From Arenibacter sp. P308M17 (GTDB lineage Bacteria > Bacteroidota > Bacteroidia > Flavobacteriales > Flavobacteriaceae): a stretch of 64,000 bases of DNA. This document shows, piece by piece, positions 17,447-26,247 of this stretch. The stretch spans positions 496,001-560,000 of the forward strand of contig NZ_QVON01000002.1 of the NCBI RefSeq assembly GCF_003426735.1, read 5' to 3'. Every line of letters starts with the position of its first letter. The first letter of the stretch is position 1. A model generated the notes under the pieces. That model worked only from the letters and a program-made list of their open reading frames with translations. It made no database searches and was not told the origin of the DNA. A program made the position numbers and the translations under genes.

Positions 17447-18106
17447 ATGAAAAAGTTAGTTGTTCTGTGTTCCCTTTCCATTACCCTTTCATGTTCCGTA
17501 AACCGTGAAATAACAGACAAGCCCATTATTTTTAACGAAGAGCGAAAAGAGCTCACTTTGAAATATATGTCGGACCGTTACGACCTTGACCAAGAGGAAC
17601 CGAATATAGTACCCAAAATGATAGTTTTGCACTGGACGGTAATCCCTACCCTGGAAAAATCGTACCAAGCCTTTAATCTGCCCACCCTGCCCGATTGGAG
17701 GCCGGAGATAAGTTCGGCCAGTGGTTTAAATGTATCTTCCCAATTTCTTGTAGATCAAGACGGTACCATTTATAGGCTAATGCCCGAAACCACTATGGCC
17801 AGACACGTAATAGGTCTAAATCATTGTGCCATAGGGATTGAAAACGTGGGAGGAACAGGGGACAGCAAACTCACCAGGGCACAATTAAGGTCCAACAAAT
17901 GGTTGGTAAAATATTTAAAATCCAAATACAACATAGACTATTTGATAGGCCATTATGAATACACCCTATTTGAAGATCATGAGCTATGGTTGGAAAAAGA
18001 TGAGGGGTATAGGACCATAAAGACAGACCCTGGCAAAAAGTTTTTAAAAAGGGTAAAAAGAGCTACCAAAAAACTTAATTTTAAACCTACACCAATTGCT
18101 AAATAA
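17447..18106 (+). CDS. N-acetylmuramoyl-L-alanine amidase lipoprotein (Amidase_2)
   Basis: 219 residues. Lipobox LSC with Cys16. Zinc-amidase motifs: VLHWT (His62), HCAIGIENVG with the catalytic Glu region, GHYEY, and KTDPGKKF carrying the last metal ligand. The family cleaves the lactyl-peptide bond of murein, acting from the outer membrane inner leaflet (AmiD-like). In a run with the 3D lipoprotein and the M14 peptidase; the latter's ATG is 4 bp after its stop, so the three probably form an operon of murein or peptide trimming enzymes. Confidence 0.88.
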   Translation: MKKLVVLCSLSITLSCSVNREITDKPIIFNEERKELTLKYMSDRYDLDQEEPNIVPKMIVLHWTVIPTLEKSYQAFNLPTLPDWRPEISSASGLNVSSQFLVDQDGTIYRLMPETTMARHVIGLNHCAIGIENVGGTGDSKLTRAQLRSNKWLVKYLKSKYNIDYLIGHYEYTLFEDHELWLEKDEGYRTIKTDPGKKFLKRVKRATKKLNFKPTPIAK

Positions 18107-18110
18107 CGAT

Positions 18111-19580
18111 ATGACATCTCATAAATTGGCCCTTATCCTTTGTTTGCTCATCGCGTTTTCGGGTATTGGGCAGGAAAAGGATTTTACTTCCAACCTGTAC
18201 TCGACCTACGAAAAATACAAGGAACGATCTTTGGACAAAAGAAGGATAAAGCACAATGACATACAACCCCTGATCGCCAAATTATCTACCCACCCCCAAT
18301 TTGAGCTGAAGGTGGTTGGTAAATCCATAGAAGGGCGCAACCTTTCCCTAATAAGTATCGGAACAGGTGCTACCGATGTTTTCCTTTGGTCGCAAATGCA
18401 CGGGGACGAACCTACCGCCACCCAGGCCATCTTCGATATTTTCAATTTTTTGACCAGTGGAGATTTCAAAAGTGAAAAGGAAAACATTTTAAAGAATTTA
18501 AAGTTACACTTTTTGCCCATGCTCAATCCTGATGGGGCGGAGGTATACCAAAGAAGAAATACCTTGGGAATAGATATCAATAGGGATGCTCTATCCTTAC
18601 AATCCCCAGAGGGAAGGACCTTAAAGAGGGTAAGGGATAGTTTGGACGCCGATTTCGGTTTCAACCTTCACGACCAGAGCACTTATTACAATGCGGAAAG
18701 GACGGATAAGCCCGCTACCATCTCCTATTTGGCACCGGCCTTTAATTATGAAAAGGACATCAACGAGGTGCGTGCCAATGCCATGAAGGTTATTGTCTAT
18801 ATGAACCAAATAATTCAGAAATATGCTCCGGGACAGGTGGGGCGCTATAATGACGATTTTGAGCCCAGGGCCTTTGGGGACAATATTCAAAAATGGGGCA
18901 CAAGTGCTATTTTAATAGAATCTGGCGGTTATAAAAATGATCCGGAAAAACAGGAGATCAGAAAATTGAACTATGTTTCCATCCTATCCGCCATCTACAG
19001 CATCGCCAATGGCAACTATAAAAACATTCCCATTTCGGAATATGATAAAATCCCCGAAAACGACAGAAAACTGTTCGATCTAAAACTCAATAACCTCACC
19101 TACCATTTGTTGGGCAAAAATTATACCTTGGATGTAGGCATACACCAATTGGAAATTGATAAGGTATCACATAGTACCTATTATAACAGTAGCAGGGTTG
19201 TAGACCAGGGAGATCTCTCCACCTTTTATGGATATGAAACCTTAGAAGGAAAAGGCTACTCTATGGTGGGGGGCAAGGTATACCCAAAAACGCTACCTTC
19301 CATAAAGGAAGTGTCCCAATTAAAAGCCTTGGACCTTCTAAAATTGGGCTTTACCTATGTGCGGGTAGAGAACATTCCCAAGGGGGTAAACCATGTAACC
19401 TTCCCCATAAACATTATTGGAAAGGACTATAAAGTTCCAGAATTTAAAATGAGGGTAGGCGTTATTCCAAACTTTATATTGGAACAACAGGGCCAGCCCC
19501 GGTATGCCGTTATCAATGGATTTCTTATCGACTTAAAGTCGGGGGAAGGAAATTTTAAGAATGCATTGATCTTACGGTAG
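18111..19580 (+). CDS. M14-family zinc carboxypeptidase
   Basis: 489 residues from ATG 18111; an upstream TTG (18096) would overlap the amidase gene and is not needed. Signal peptide LALILCLLIAFSGIGQ. Zinc site: His97 and Glu100 in MHGDEP, third His in FNLHDQST; substrate-binding NRDA. The C-terminal 130 residues form an extra all-beta part. The stop TAG at 19578 is made of the target-site base T plus the first two bases of an inserted element; without it the frame would run about 20 codons further. Confidence 0.86.
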   Translation: MTSHKLALILCLLIAFSGIGQEKDFTSNLYSTYEKYKERSLDKRRIKHNDIQPLIAKLSTHPQFELKVVGKSIEGRNLSLISIGTGATDVFLWSQMHGDEPTATQAIFDIFNFLTSGDFKSEKENILKNLKLHFLPMLNPDGAEVYQRRNTLGIDINRDALSLQSPEGRTLKRVRDSLDADFGFNLHDQSTYYNAERTDKPATISYLAPAFNYEKDINEVRANAMKVIVYMNQIIQKYAPGQVGRYNDDFEPRAFGDNIQKWGTSAILIESGGYKNDPEKQEIRKLNYVSILSAIYSIANGNYKNIPISEYDKIPENDRKLFDLKLNNLTYHLLGKNYTLDVGIHQLEIDKVSHSTYYNSSRVVDQGDLSTFYGYETLEGKGYSMVGGKVYPKTLPSIKEVSQLKALDLLKLGFTYVRVENIPKGVNHVTFPINIIGKDYKVPEFKMRVGVIPNFILEQQGQPRYAVINGFLIDLKSGEGNFKNALILR

Positions 19581-19741
19581 TGTCGTGTCAATGCTACTGT
19601 GTCGTTTAAGTCGCCGTTATTTTTTATCTGGCCAAGGCAAAAAAATGTTGCATAGCCGTAGCTACGGAACTGTTTTTTTAACGAAGGCCGGGTGAAAAAG
19701 AACAAGGCTTGGGATGGCTAAAGTAGGGTTGACACGACACT
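19579..19741. mobile_element. MITE-like element with terminal inverted repeats and CGGT target duplication
   Basis: 163 bp. The left end AGTGTCGTGTCAATGCTAC and the inverted right end AGTGTCGTGTCAACCCTAC agree at 17 of 19 bases. The element is bracketed by the direct repeat CGGT (19575-19578 and 19742-19745), the footprint of a transposase-made insertion. It carries no transposase frame, so it is non-autonomous. A hairpin (TAGCCGTAGCTACGG) lies inside it. It sits exactly at the 3' end of the M14 gene. Confidence 0.72.
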
Positions 19742-19750
19742 CGGTCTAAT

Positions 19751-19918
19751 CTAAAAGCCAAAAGAAACCCGGATATTGTCCCCATAGGCAAATATCCAGT
19801 AGAGCATTAGGAGAAGAAGGCTTACGATACAGGCAAAAACAGAAATGGCCAAGCCCTTTAAGCCATCGGACAGCTCACTGATAGCACTATACTTTAAAAT
19901 GTCGTTGATTACAACCAT
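19751..19918 (-). CDS. Small single-span membrane protein (55 aa)
   Basis: 55 residues: MVVINDILKYSAISELSDGL, then a transmembrane helix LAISVFACIVSLLLLMLY, then a polar tail. Good hydrophobic pattern, Met start at 19918, and no other gene on either strand here. It runs convergent with the M14 gene. Function unknown. Confidence 0.5.
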   Translation of the reverse strand: MVVINDILKYSAISELSDGLKGLAISVFACIVSLLLLMLYWIFAYGDNIRVSFGF

Positions 19919-20117
19919 GATATTCGTTTTTAAGTGTTAAAAATTTAGCTTTTAGCATTCAGTAGGAACATAGGTTGATAAGGGGTTGTCATTAATATAA
20001 CAATTATTTGGCCAAAAACCCTTCCTTCCGTATTATTTTTTTCTGTTTTGGTTCTTTGAGGGCTTTAATAGGTTCCTTTTATCCGGAAACCAAATTATCT
20101 TACTTAACTTAAGCTTC

Positions 20118-20300
20118 TTAGTACATGACAAAAATCATTTCCGCTAGATTTTCCTCGATTTTTGACCCCGACCCTAAAGCCCGCCTGAACGAAGTAGTCG
20201 GGCAGGGGAGGAATCAAGGAAAATCAGACTCCCTTTAGGGCTTGGGGTAAAACAGATTTTCCGAGAAACCTTGTTAAGACGATTTGTTGTCATGTACTAA
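20118..20300. repeat. 183-bp palindromic repeat, copy A
   Basis: Terminal inverted repeats (TTAGTACATGACAA and its complement TTGTCATGTACTAA) and a large imperfect hairpin whose arms carry CCGACCCTAAAGC and GGGTTTAGGG-like sequence; the tip holds GCCCGCCTGAACGAAG, which is also palindromic. A second copy (58467-58648) is about nine-tenths identical in the same orientation. No coding capacity. Confidence 0.82.
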
Positions 20301-20415
20301 ACTTAAAGCTTATATAACAATTTTTGCTGAAGAAATTATTCAGTTTTGTTTAATTTGGTCCAGTCCATTTTATGAACCCATCTCAAAATTTTAATATCGA
20401 TAATCACATAAATCA

Positions 20416-22236
20416 ATGTCAATGCTTAGATCCAGTCGCTTTTATTTATTGCTCTTTTTACTTTCCCTTCAGATCGTATCGGGACAGAAAACAAATTCCT
20501 TTAAGATTCATTCCCATAATGATTATTTGCAGAATGCCCCGTTTTGGGATGCGTATGCCCATGGGGCCAACTCTATTGAAGTAGATGTATTCCTTAAGAA
20601 TGACAATTTATATGCAACCCATGCCGAAGAAGATATAATAATAGGCCATACCATGGAAAGCCTGTATTTGGATCCTATAAAAAAGGTGATGGAACTGCAA
20701 TTGGGAAAACAGCAGGAGTTGCAGCTGCTCATTGATATAAAATCGGAAACCTACGCCACCCTGGATAAGATAGTGGCCGTGCTGGAAAAGTATCCCAACA
20801 TCATCAATAATCCCAATATTTCCATGGCCATTTCCGGAAATAGGCCAAAGCCGGAAGAATACAAAAATTACCCATCTTTCATTAAGTTCGATTATCAAAC
20901 TCTGGAGGATATGCCCAACAAGGAGGCTTGGGATAAAGTAGCTTTAATAAGCCTGCCATTTCATAAGTTTTCCCATTGGAACGGAAAAGGAAGATTAACG
21001 ACCGAAGACTTACAAAAGGTTAAGTCTACCATAGACAAGGCCCACTCATACCATAAGCCCTTCCGTTTTTGGGCCACTCCAGACTCCAAGACCGCATGGA
21101 AAGCCATGCACGATCTGGGGGTGGACTATATAAATACGGATATGACGGACAAGGCCTCGGTCTATTTGCAAACCTTGGGGAATAGGGTATACTACAACAA
21201 GGCTACTTCCCCTGTATACACCCCTACCTACAAATCCGACCAAACTGAAAAGTCGGTCAAAAATGTCATATTGCTCATCGGCGATGGCAATGGACTTACC
21301 CAAATTTCTTCATCGGTGCTAGCCAATGGAGGCAACCTTACCCTGACACAGTTAAAGAGTATAGGATTTATAAAGACCCAATCCTCGGACGATTTTACAA
21401 CAGATTCGGCAGCTGCAGGTACTGCCCTGGCCACTGGAACAAAAACGTACAACAGATCTATTGGAATGGCCTCAGACGGACAACCCCTTGTAAATATAAC
21501 AGAATTGCTGAATCAACATCAATATATAACAGGCTGTATCACTACCGATAAAATTGTAGGGGCAACCCCTAGTTCATTCTATGCCCATCAAAAAGACAGG
21601 GATGATACCGATGGTATAGTCCAAGATCTATTGAAGAGCAAACTCTCCCTTTTCGTTGGGGGAGGGGAATCTAATTTTGACAAGGCCGAATTACAGCGGA
21701 ATGGTTTTTCCATTTTGACCGATGTAAAGGAATTGGGAACCAGTAAAAAAGATAAAATAGGATTGTTCATTGCGGAAAACGACGTTCCCAGCTTTTTAAA
21801 GGGCAGGGGACACATATTGGCAGAGGCCACTAAAAACGGACTTCAGTTCTTAAATGCTAAAAATAGACCGTTCTTTTTAATGGTGGAAGCGGCACAAATA
21901 GATTCTTATGGACATAGGAACGAGGTTTCCGGAATCGTTACCGAGGGGATCGATTTTGACGTAGCCATAACGGAGGCCATAAAATTTGCCGACAAAACCG
22001 GAAACACTTTGGTGGTCATAACCGCAGATCATGAAACCTCCGGATTTACCTTGCCACAGGGGAATATGGAAATGGGCATGATAGAGGGCGACTTCACTAC
22101 CGATGACCATACTGCCACCATGGTTCCTATTTTTGCTTACGGACCCCGTTCACAGGAATTCCAAGGTGTTTATGGGAACAATGAGGTTTTTCACAAGATT
22201 TTAAAGGTACTTGATAAAAAGAGTAGTGGGAATTGA
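20416..22236 (+). CDS. GDPD/PI-PLC-like domain fused to alkaline phosphatase
   Basis: 606 residues. Signal peptide FYLLLFLLSLQIVSG. Residues about 27-260 form a glycerophosphodiester-phosphodiesterase/PLC-like barrel: HSHNDYLQNAPFW, then IEVDVFLKNDNLYATHAEE. Residues about 270-600 are an alkaline phosphatase: LLIGDGNG, nucleophile Ser in TDSAAAGTALATGTK, ITADHETSGF and DDHTATMVPIFAYG as metal ligands. One exported protein could thus cleave a phosphodiester and then strip the remaining phosphomonoester, a compact phosphate-scavenging device. The catalytic pair of a true GDPD (His-Glu-Asp) is only partly visible (HND, EVD, THAEE), so the first domain's activity is less certain. ATG 20416 has a second Met at residue 3. 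Confidence 0.87.
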   Translation: MSMLRSSRFYLLLFLLSLQIVSGQKTNSFKIHSHNDYLQNAPFWDAYAHGANSIEVDVFLKNDNLYATHAEEDIIIGHTMESLYLDPIKKVMELQLGKQQELQLLIDIKSETYATLDKIVAVLEKYPNIINNPNISMAISGNRPKPEEYKNYPSFIKFDYQTLEDMPNKEAWDKVALISLPFHKFSHWNGKGRLTTEDLQKVKSTIDKAHSYHKPFRFWATPDSKTAWKAMHDLGVDYINTDMTDKASVYLQTLGNRVYYNKATSPVYTPTYKSDQTEKSVKNVILLIGDGNGLTQISSSVLANGGNLTLTQLKSIGFIKTQSSDDFTTDSAAAGTALATGTKTYNRSIGMASDGQPLVNITELLNQHQYITGCITTDKIVGATPSSFYAHQKDRDDTDGIVQDLLKSKLSLFVGGGESNFDKAELQRNGFSILTDVKELGTSKKDKIGLFIAENDVPSFLKGRGHILAEATKNGLQFLNAKNRPFFLMVEAAQIDSYGHRNEVSGIVTEGIDFDVAITEAIKFADKTGNTLVVITADHETSGFTLPQGNMEMGMIEGDFTTDDHTATMVPIFAYGPRSQEFQGVYGNNEVFHKILKVLDKKSSGN

Positions 22237-22278
22237 GTATTAGGAATTGAGATTTTAATTACCTTAACTTAACAATAT

Positions 22279-22304
22279 AAAAAAACCCGATGCATGCATC
22301 GGGT
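22279..22304 (-). terminator. Terminator of the OmpA-like gene
   Basis: Perfect 10-bp stem with no loop spacing (ACCCGATGCA/TGCATCGGGT) preceded by AAAAAA, that is, a U tract on the minus-strand transcript. Confidence 0.85.
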
Positions 22305-22341
22305 CCTCAAGCTAAAACAATAATTATAGTAATGGTAGTGT

Positions 22342-23169
22342 TTATAATGTCTCAGCATCCAAAAGGGCAAAAAACTTATCCAAATTTGGAATAATTACAA
22401 TTTTGGTACGTCTGTTTTTGGCCATGTTTTCCTTACTGTTGTTATCTACCAAAGGCAAATAGCTACTTCTTCCCGCAGCGATCAAATTGGCAGGATCAAC
22501 ATTGTACTTGTTCTGTAAAAGCCTAACGATGGATGTGGCCCTTTTAACACTCAGGTCCCAGTTATCCTGAAACATTTCGGTGTTGATGGTCCTGGAATCG
22601 GTATGTCCTTCCACCATCACTTCCATACTGGGTTCGGAATTGATCACTTCGGCCAATTTGGCCAATATAGTATTCGCTTTGTTACTTACCTTATAACTCC
22701 CGGAATTGAACAATAGTTTATCGGAAATATTGATCATAACCACCGTTTTGTTGATATCAACAATAACATCATCGTCCTCATCAGAAATGGATTTCTTCAA
22801 ATTGTAGGAAATGGCCAGGTTCATGGAATCTTCCAAAGTTTGGGCCTTGGCCAATTCACTCGGATCTACTTTTGCCAAGGTAGCCCTCATTTTTTCCTTT
22901 GTGTTATTGCTCATTACGGCAACATCATCAATAGAAGTATATTGTGAATCATTAATTTCCTGTAAGGAATTTATTTTATCGTTGTATTCGGCAACCCTTG
23001 CCTCTATTTTGGATACTTTGGATTCCAATTCCTCTTTTTCGACCTGGGTTTTTGTCAGCATGCTTTTGGTATTGGACAAATCCCCTTCAAGGGCTACATA
23101 TTTTTTCTTAGATACACAGGAAGCCAAAACGGCCATTCCCAACAAACCAACTAAAGTTACTTTTTTCAT
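22342..23169 (-). CDS. OmpA-family lipoprotein with coiled coil
   Basis: 275 residues. Lipobox LASC, Cys18. A coiled coil (about 25-75) is followed by a spacer and the OmpA peptidoglycan-binding domain (about 145-265): LFNSGSYKVSNKANTILAKLAEVI, VEGHTDSR and NRRTKIVIIP; the Asp and Arg of HTDSR and NRR hold meso-diaminopimelate. It anchors the outer membrane to murein. It stands alone with its own terminator at 22279. Confidence 0.9.
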   Translation of the reverse strand: MKKVTLVGLLGMAVLASCVSKKKYVALEGDLSNTKSMLTKTQVEKEELESKVSKIEARVAEYNDKINSLQEINDSQYTSIDDVAVMSNNTKEKMRATLAKVDPSELAKAQTLEDSMNLAISYNLKKSISDEDDDVIVDINKTVVMINISDKLLFNSGSYKVSNKANTILAKLAEVINSEPSMEVMVEGHTDSRTINTEMFQDNWDLSVKRATSIVRLLQNKYNVDPANLIAAGRSSYLPLVDNNSKENMAKNRRTKIVIIPNLDKFFALLDAETL

Positions 23170-23263
23170 CTTCTTAAATTGTTAAAAATTTACAAATAGT
23201 TCTCTGTAAGGTTATACGGTAGTAGTAGGGGAAAAAGACGTTGGACGGTAAATAAACTTTATC

Positions 23264-23296
23264 AAAAAAAAGGGCATCAATTTAATTTGATGCCCT
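23264..23296 (-). terminator. Terminator of the vWA lipoprotein gene
   Basis: Stem AGGGCATCAA/TTGATGCCCT at 23271-23296 with a run of seven A on its left, so a U tract in the minus-strand RNA. Confidence 0.85.
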
Positions 23297-23327
23297 AATT
23301 ACATGATTTAAAGAATATTAACCCAGA

Positions 23328-24425
23328 TTATTCACATCCTCCGGTAAATCCTTTTGCGTTAAATTTTGTTTGTACAGCTCCCTGTCTGTTCCCTTCCTTT
23401 ACCTGGATGGCCAGGTTATTTTCGCCACTGCCATCCCGTTTGGGACTACAGTATTCAAAAAGGTAAAAACTATTGGCCTGTTCGGAAACCCTGAAGGAAA
23501 TATCATTAAATGTGGTTTCCAATTCCTCCTTGTTCCCGGCGAAGACACTAAAAGTCTTACCGATATTACCTAAAACATCGGCATCGATTTCTGCCCCCAA
23601 CCCAATACTGAAAAAGGCAATGTTCTTGTTGGCGTTATCCACTTTTTTCAAGGCTGCCGCTTCTGTATAACGGGAGGCCTGATCGGTACCATCGGTAAAA
23701 ATAACTACCGAAGCGGCACCAATACGGTCGTTAGTAGTACTTGCTGCCAATAACTTTTCCGCCTTGTCAGTAGCTTTTATCACTGCACCGTATAGATCGG
23801 TGGAAGGATCGTTGCTAATATTGGCGCTGATTCCATCAATGGAAGTTAAAAGTTCCTGTTTTACGTGGGTCAGCTCGTTAAGCACATGTAACTCATCCTC
23901 CCCATCAAACCAATAAATGGCCATCTTAAAGGTTTCCGTATCCGAGGCGGGCATCACATTGTTCACAAAACTGGCGGATGCTGTCTTTAGCTCTTCCATA
24001 CTGCTGCTAAGGACACTATTGCTTAAGTCCAGCACCAAAATAGTATTGTTATTAAAAATTTGTGAATTGGGAGAGATCCTTGCAAAAGACTCCGTTGTAG
24101 AAATGGTACTGAAACATTCATCGTTCCTACCTTGCTCATAAATGGTAAACTGACTTGCGTCTAGCCCTGGGACCGGATCTCCATCCGTATCGGACACTTT
24201 AAAAAATATGGACACCTTTCCCGGTAGGGTGGTATATTGATCCTGAATGGACAATACCAGTTCGCCATCGCCCAGGTTTAAACAGTCGTCCACAGGCTTT
24301 CCAAGACCCAGATCGCCATCCCCATTTACACCGAATTGCACATCGTCATCCGCATTTCCACAGGATACAAATAAGGCAATACTAAAGCAGATAGCCACTA
24401 ATTTAATATAAAATTTCATTTTCAT
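23328..24425 (-). CDS. von Willebrand A-domain lipoprotein
   Basis: 365 residues. Lipobox FVSC, Cys22. After a short acidic linker and a beta domain (about 45-115), a vWA domain (about 125-310) carries the MIDAS motif DLSNS and later TDGTDQASRYTE. Such surface vWA proteins bind metal-dependent partners; no partner is encoded next door. The promoter at 24455 fits the Bacteroidota consensus. A terminator lies at 23264. Confidence 0.85.
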   Translation of the reverse strand: MKMKFYIKLVAICFSIALFVSCGNADDDVQFGVNGDGDLGLGKPVDDCLNLGDGELVLSIQDQYTTLPGKVSIFFKVSDTDGDPVPGLDASQFTIYEQGRNDECFSTISTTESFARISPNSQIFNNNTILVLDLSNSVLSSSMEELKTASASFVNNVMPASDTETFKMAIYWFDGEDELHVLNELTHVKQELLTSIDGISANISNDPSTDLYGAVIKATDKAEKLLAASTTNDRIGAASVVIFTDGTDQASRYTEAAALKKVDNANKNIAFFSIGLGAEIDADVLGNIGKTFSVFAGNKEELETTFNDISFRVSEQANSFYLFEYCSPKRDGSGENNLAIQVKEGNRQGAVQTKFNAKGFTGGCE

Positions 24426-24454
24426 AATTTTTAACGTTCACCTAGCAGAACGCT

Positions 24455-24487
24455 CAAAACTATTTAAAATTATAATTTGATTCAAAA
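24455..24487 (-). promoter_or_regulatory. Bacteroidota promoter for the vWA gene
   Basis: Read on the minus strand: TTTTG (24483-24487), a 20-bp spacer, then TAGTTTTG (24455-24462), which fits TTTG-N19/20-TAnnTTTG. The start codon is 30 bp downstream. Best promoter match I see in the window. Confidence 0.6.
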
Positions 24488-24645
24488 TTGCTGTTAATAT
24501 TTGTTAAAGATTTTATCCACATTTTTCAACAGGTCACCCCCCAACCCTCCCGCCCAAAAGCGGGACAGGCACTACCAAGAAGTAGCAGTCGGCAGAAAGA
24601 AGGTTCAATGGTTATGGTTCAAAGTTCATTGTGTGACCTTGACCG

Positions 24646-24676
24646 AACTTTGAACTTTCAACTTTCAACTTTGAAC
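24646..24676. repeat. Heptanucleotide repeat (AACTTTS)n
   Basis: Four 7-bp units AACTTTG/AACTTTC in tandem in the spacer before the NagB-like gene, next to a palindromic CCCGCCCAAAAGCGGG motif at about 24549. The rest of 24488-24804 has no gene. Confidence 0.7.
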
Positions 24677-24804
24677 ATCCTATCAATAGTCGGATGTCCC
24701 ATAAAAATATTGGCTGCCAAATGAATTATTTATACCCTATGTACGACCAATACCAAATTTTTGTATTTTACATTACGCTTCGGAATATAATGCGTGCGTA
24801 AGTT

Positions 24805-25515
24805 ATGAATATACACTACTGTGCAGATTATGAAAGCATGAGCCAAATGGCTTTCGATTCCCTTTTGATCAATTTAAGAACAAACCTGCAGCCACTGATC
24901 TGTACCGCTACCGGTTATTCGCCCACTAGGCTTTATGAAAAATTAGCCGACTCATATCAAAGCGATCCGAAGATTTTTAAGGATATGAAAATTATAAAAC
25001 TGGATGAATGGGGCGGAACCAATGGGGATTACCCCAATACCTGTGAATACTACCTTCAAAAAAAACTTTTGGAACCTTTACGGATTTCGAAAAACAATTA
25101 TATTTCATTCGATAGTAGTCCAACGGATGCAAAAAAGGAATGCGATCGAATGGAAAATGAAATTCAGGAACACGGCCCAATAGATATTTGTATCCTCGGT
25201 TTGGGAAAAAATGGGCATTTGGGTTTTAACGAACCTTCCAAAACCTTGTTCCCGGATTGCCATATTGCCAATTTAAGCGAGTCTTCATTAAAGCATCCCA
25301 TGGCCAGTAAAATGAAGACCAGACCCACGTATGGACTAACCTTGGGCATGGCCAACATTTTAAAATCGAAGAAAATAATTCTTTTGGTAACGGGACCGAA
25401 CAAGAAAAAAGCCATAAAAAAATTGTTGGCCAGGGAAATAACCACTTTCCTGCCGGCGTCCTTTTTGTGGCTGCACCCCAATGTGGAGTGCTTTTTGGAT
25501 AAAAGCTCCCTTTAG
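24805..25515 (+). CDS. Glucosamine-/galactosamine-6-phosphate isomerase-like (NagB superfamily)
   Basis: 236 residues. The NagB/RpiA/PGL fold: ICTATGYSPTRLYEKL for phosphate binding, LDEWGG with the catalytic Asp region, and the signature ICILGLGKNGHLGFNEP containing the catalytic His. It would isomerise and deaminate an amino-sugar 6-phosphate to a ketose phosphate plus ammonia. At 236 residues it is shorter than most NagB (about 260) and close to AgaI-type. It stands alone; no amino-sugar kinase or transporter gene is adjacent. Confidence 0.82.
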   Translation: MNIHYCADYESMSQMAFDSLLINLRTNLQPLICTATGYSPTRLYEKLADSYQSDPKIFKDMKIIKLDEWGGTNGDYPNTCEYYLQKKLLEPLRISKNNYISFDSSPTDAKKECDRMENEIQEHGPIDICILGLGKNGHLGFNEPSKTLFPDCHIANLSESSLKHPMASKMKTRPTYGLTLGMANILKSKKIILLVTGPNKKKAIKKLLAREITTFLPASFLWLHPNVECFLDKSSL

Positions 25516-25640
25516 TTTTAGAGGATATTCGGTACATGACCAAAATATAGTTTACGAGGTATCCTGTTAACCTAAGACAAAAAGGCCGGAAAGCCGGGAA
25601 GTACCCCTTAACAAACTGTTAAAGTAATACATACTTTTCC

Positions 25641-25648
25641 TAAATTTG
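25641..25648 (+). promoter_or_regulatory. Putative -7 box of the molybdenum hydroxylase operon
   Basis: TAAATTTG matches TAnnTTTG exactly, 46 bp ahead of the [2Fe-2S] subunit ATG. No TTG at -33, so weak by itself. A GTACATGACCAAAAT at 25532 resembles the ends of the 183-bp repeat. Confidence 0.4.
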
Positions 25649-25694
25649 GTAACTTGTAGGGTATTACCTATTTTCTACCTAAAAATTATCGACT

Positions 25695-26156
25695 ATGCCA
25701 AAATACAATATCAATATAAACGGAGTTTCCAAGAGTGTGGAAGTTGCCGGGGATACCCCTTTATTGTGGGTATTGCGAGATCATTTGGATCTGGTGGGAA
25801 CAAAGTATGGTTGTGGCATCGCCCAATGCGGCGCCTGCACGGTACATTTGGACGGGAATGCGGTAAGAAGTTGTTCTATGCCCATCGCCTCGGTAGCCGG
25901 ACAGCAAATTACCACCATTGAAGGACTTTCCAAAAATGGCGATCACCCTGTACAGCTGGCTTGGAAAGAAGTGGATGTTCCCCAATGCGGTTATTGTCAG
26001 GCCGGGCAAATAATGACGGCCTCCGCTTTCTTGGATAAGAATCCGAATCCAACATCGGATGAAATAAAAACGGCCATGCACGGCAATATCTGCCGATGTG
26101 CTGCCTATACCAGAATTCATAATGCCGTTGCAATTGCCGCTGATAAAATGGGGTAG
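25695..26156 (+). CDS. iorA: [2Fe-2S] subunit of an isoquinoline 1-oxidoreductase-type molybdenum hydroxylase
   Basis: 153 residues, full length. N-terminal plant-type [2Fe-2S] ligands Cys40, Cys45, Cys48 (GCGIAQCGAC) and Cys60; C-terminal helical-domain ligands Cys98, Cys101, Cys133 and Cys135 (CGYCQAGQ and CRC). It carries electrons from the molybdenum centre of the large subunit to an outside acceptor. No separate FAD subunit gene follows, which fits the two-subunit isoquinoline-oxidoreductase layout rather than xanthine dehydrogenase. The large subunit begins 91 bp downstream. Confidence 0.93.
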   Translation: MPKYNININGVSKSVEVAGDTPLLWVLRDHLDLVGTKYGCGIAQCGACTVHLDGNAVRSCSMPIASVAGQQITTIEGLSKNGDHPVQLAWKEVDVPQCGYCQAGQIMTASAFLDKNPNPTSDEIKTAMHGNICRCAAYTRIHNAVAIAADKMG

Positions 26157-26247
26157 GTCATTTCCTATGAAAAATTAAGGCCGACCCATTCGCTTAACCC
26201 AAAAACGAAACCCTCTGAATAATAATGAGGAATAAAAAACTAAAAAT

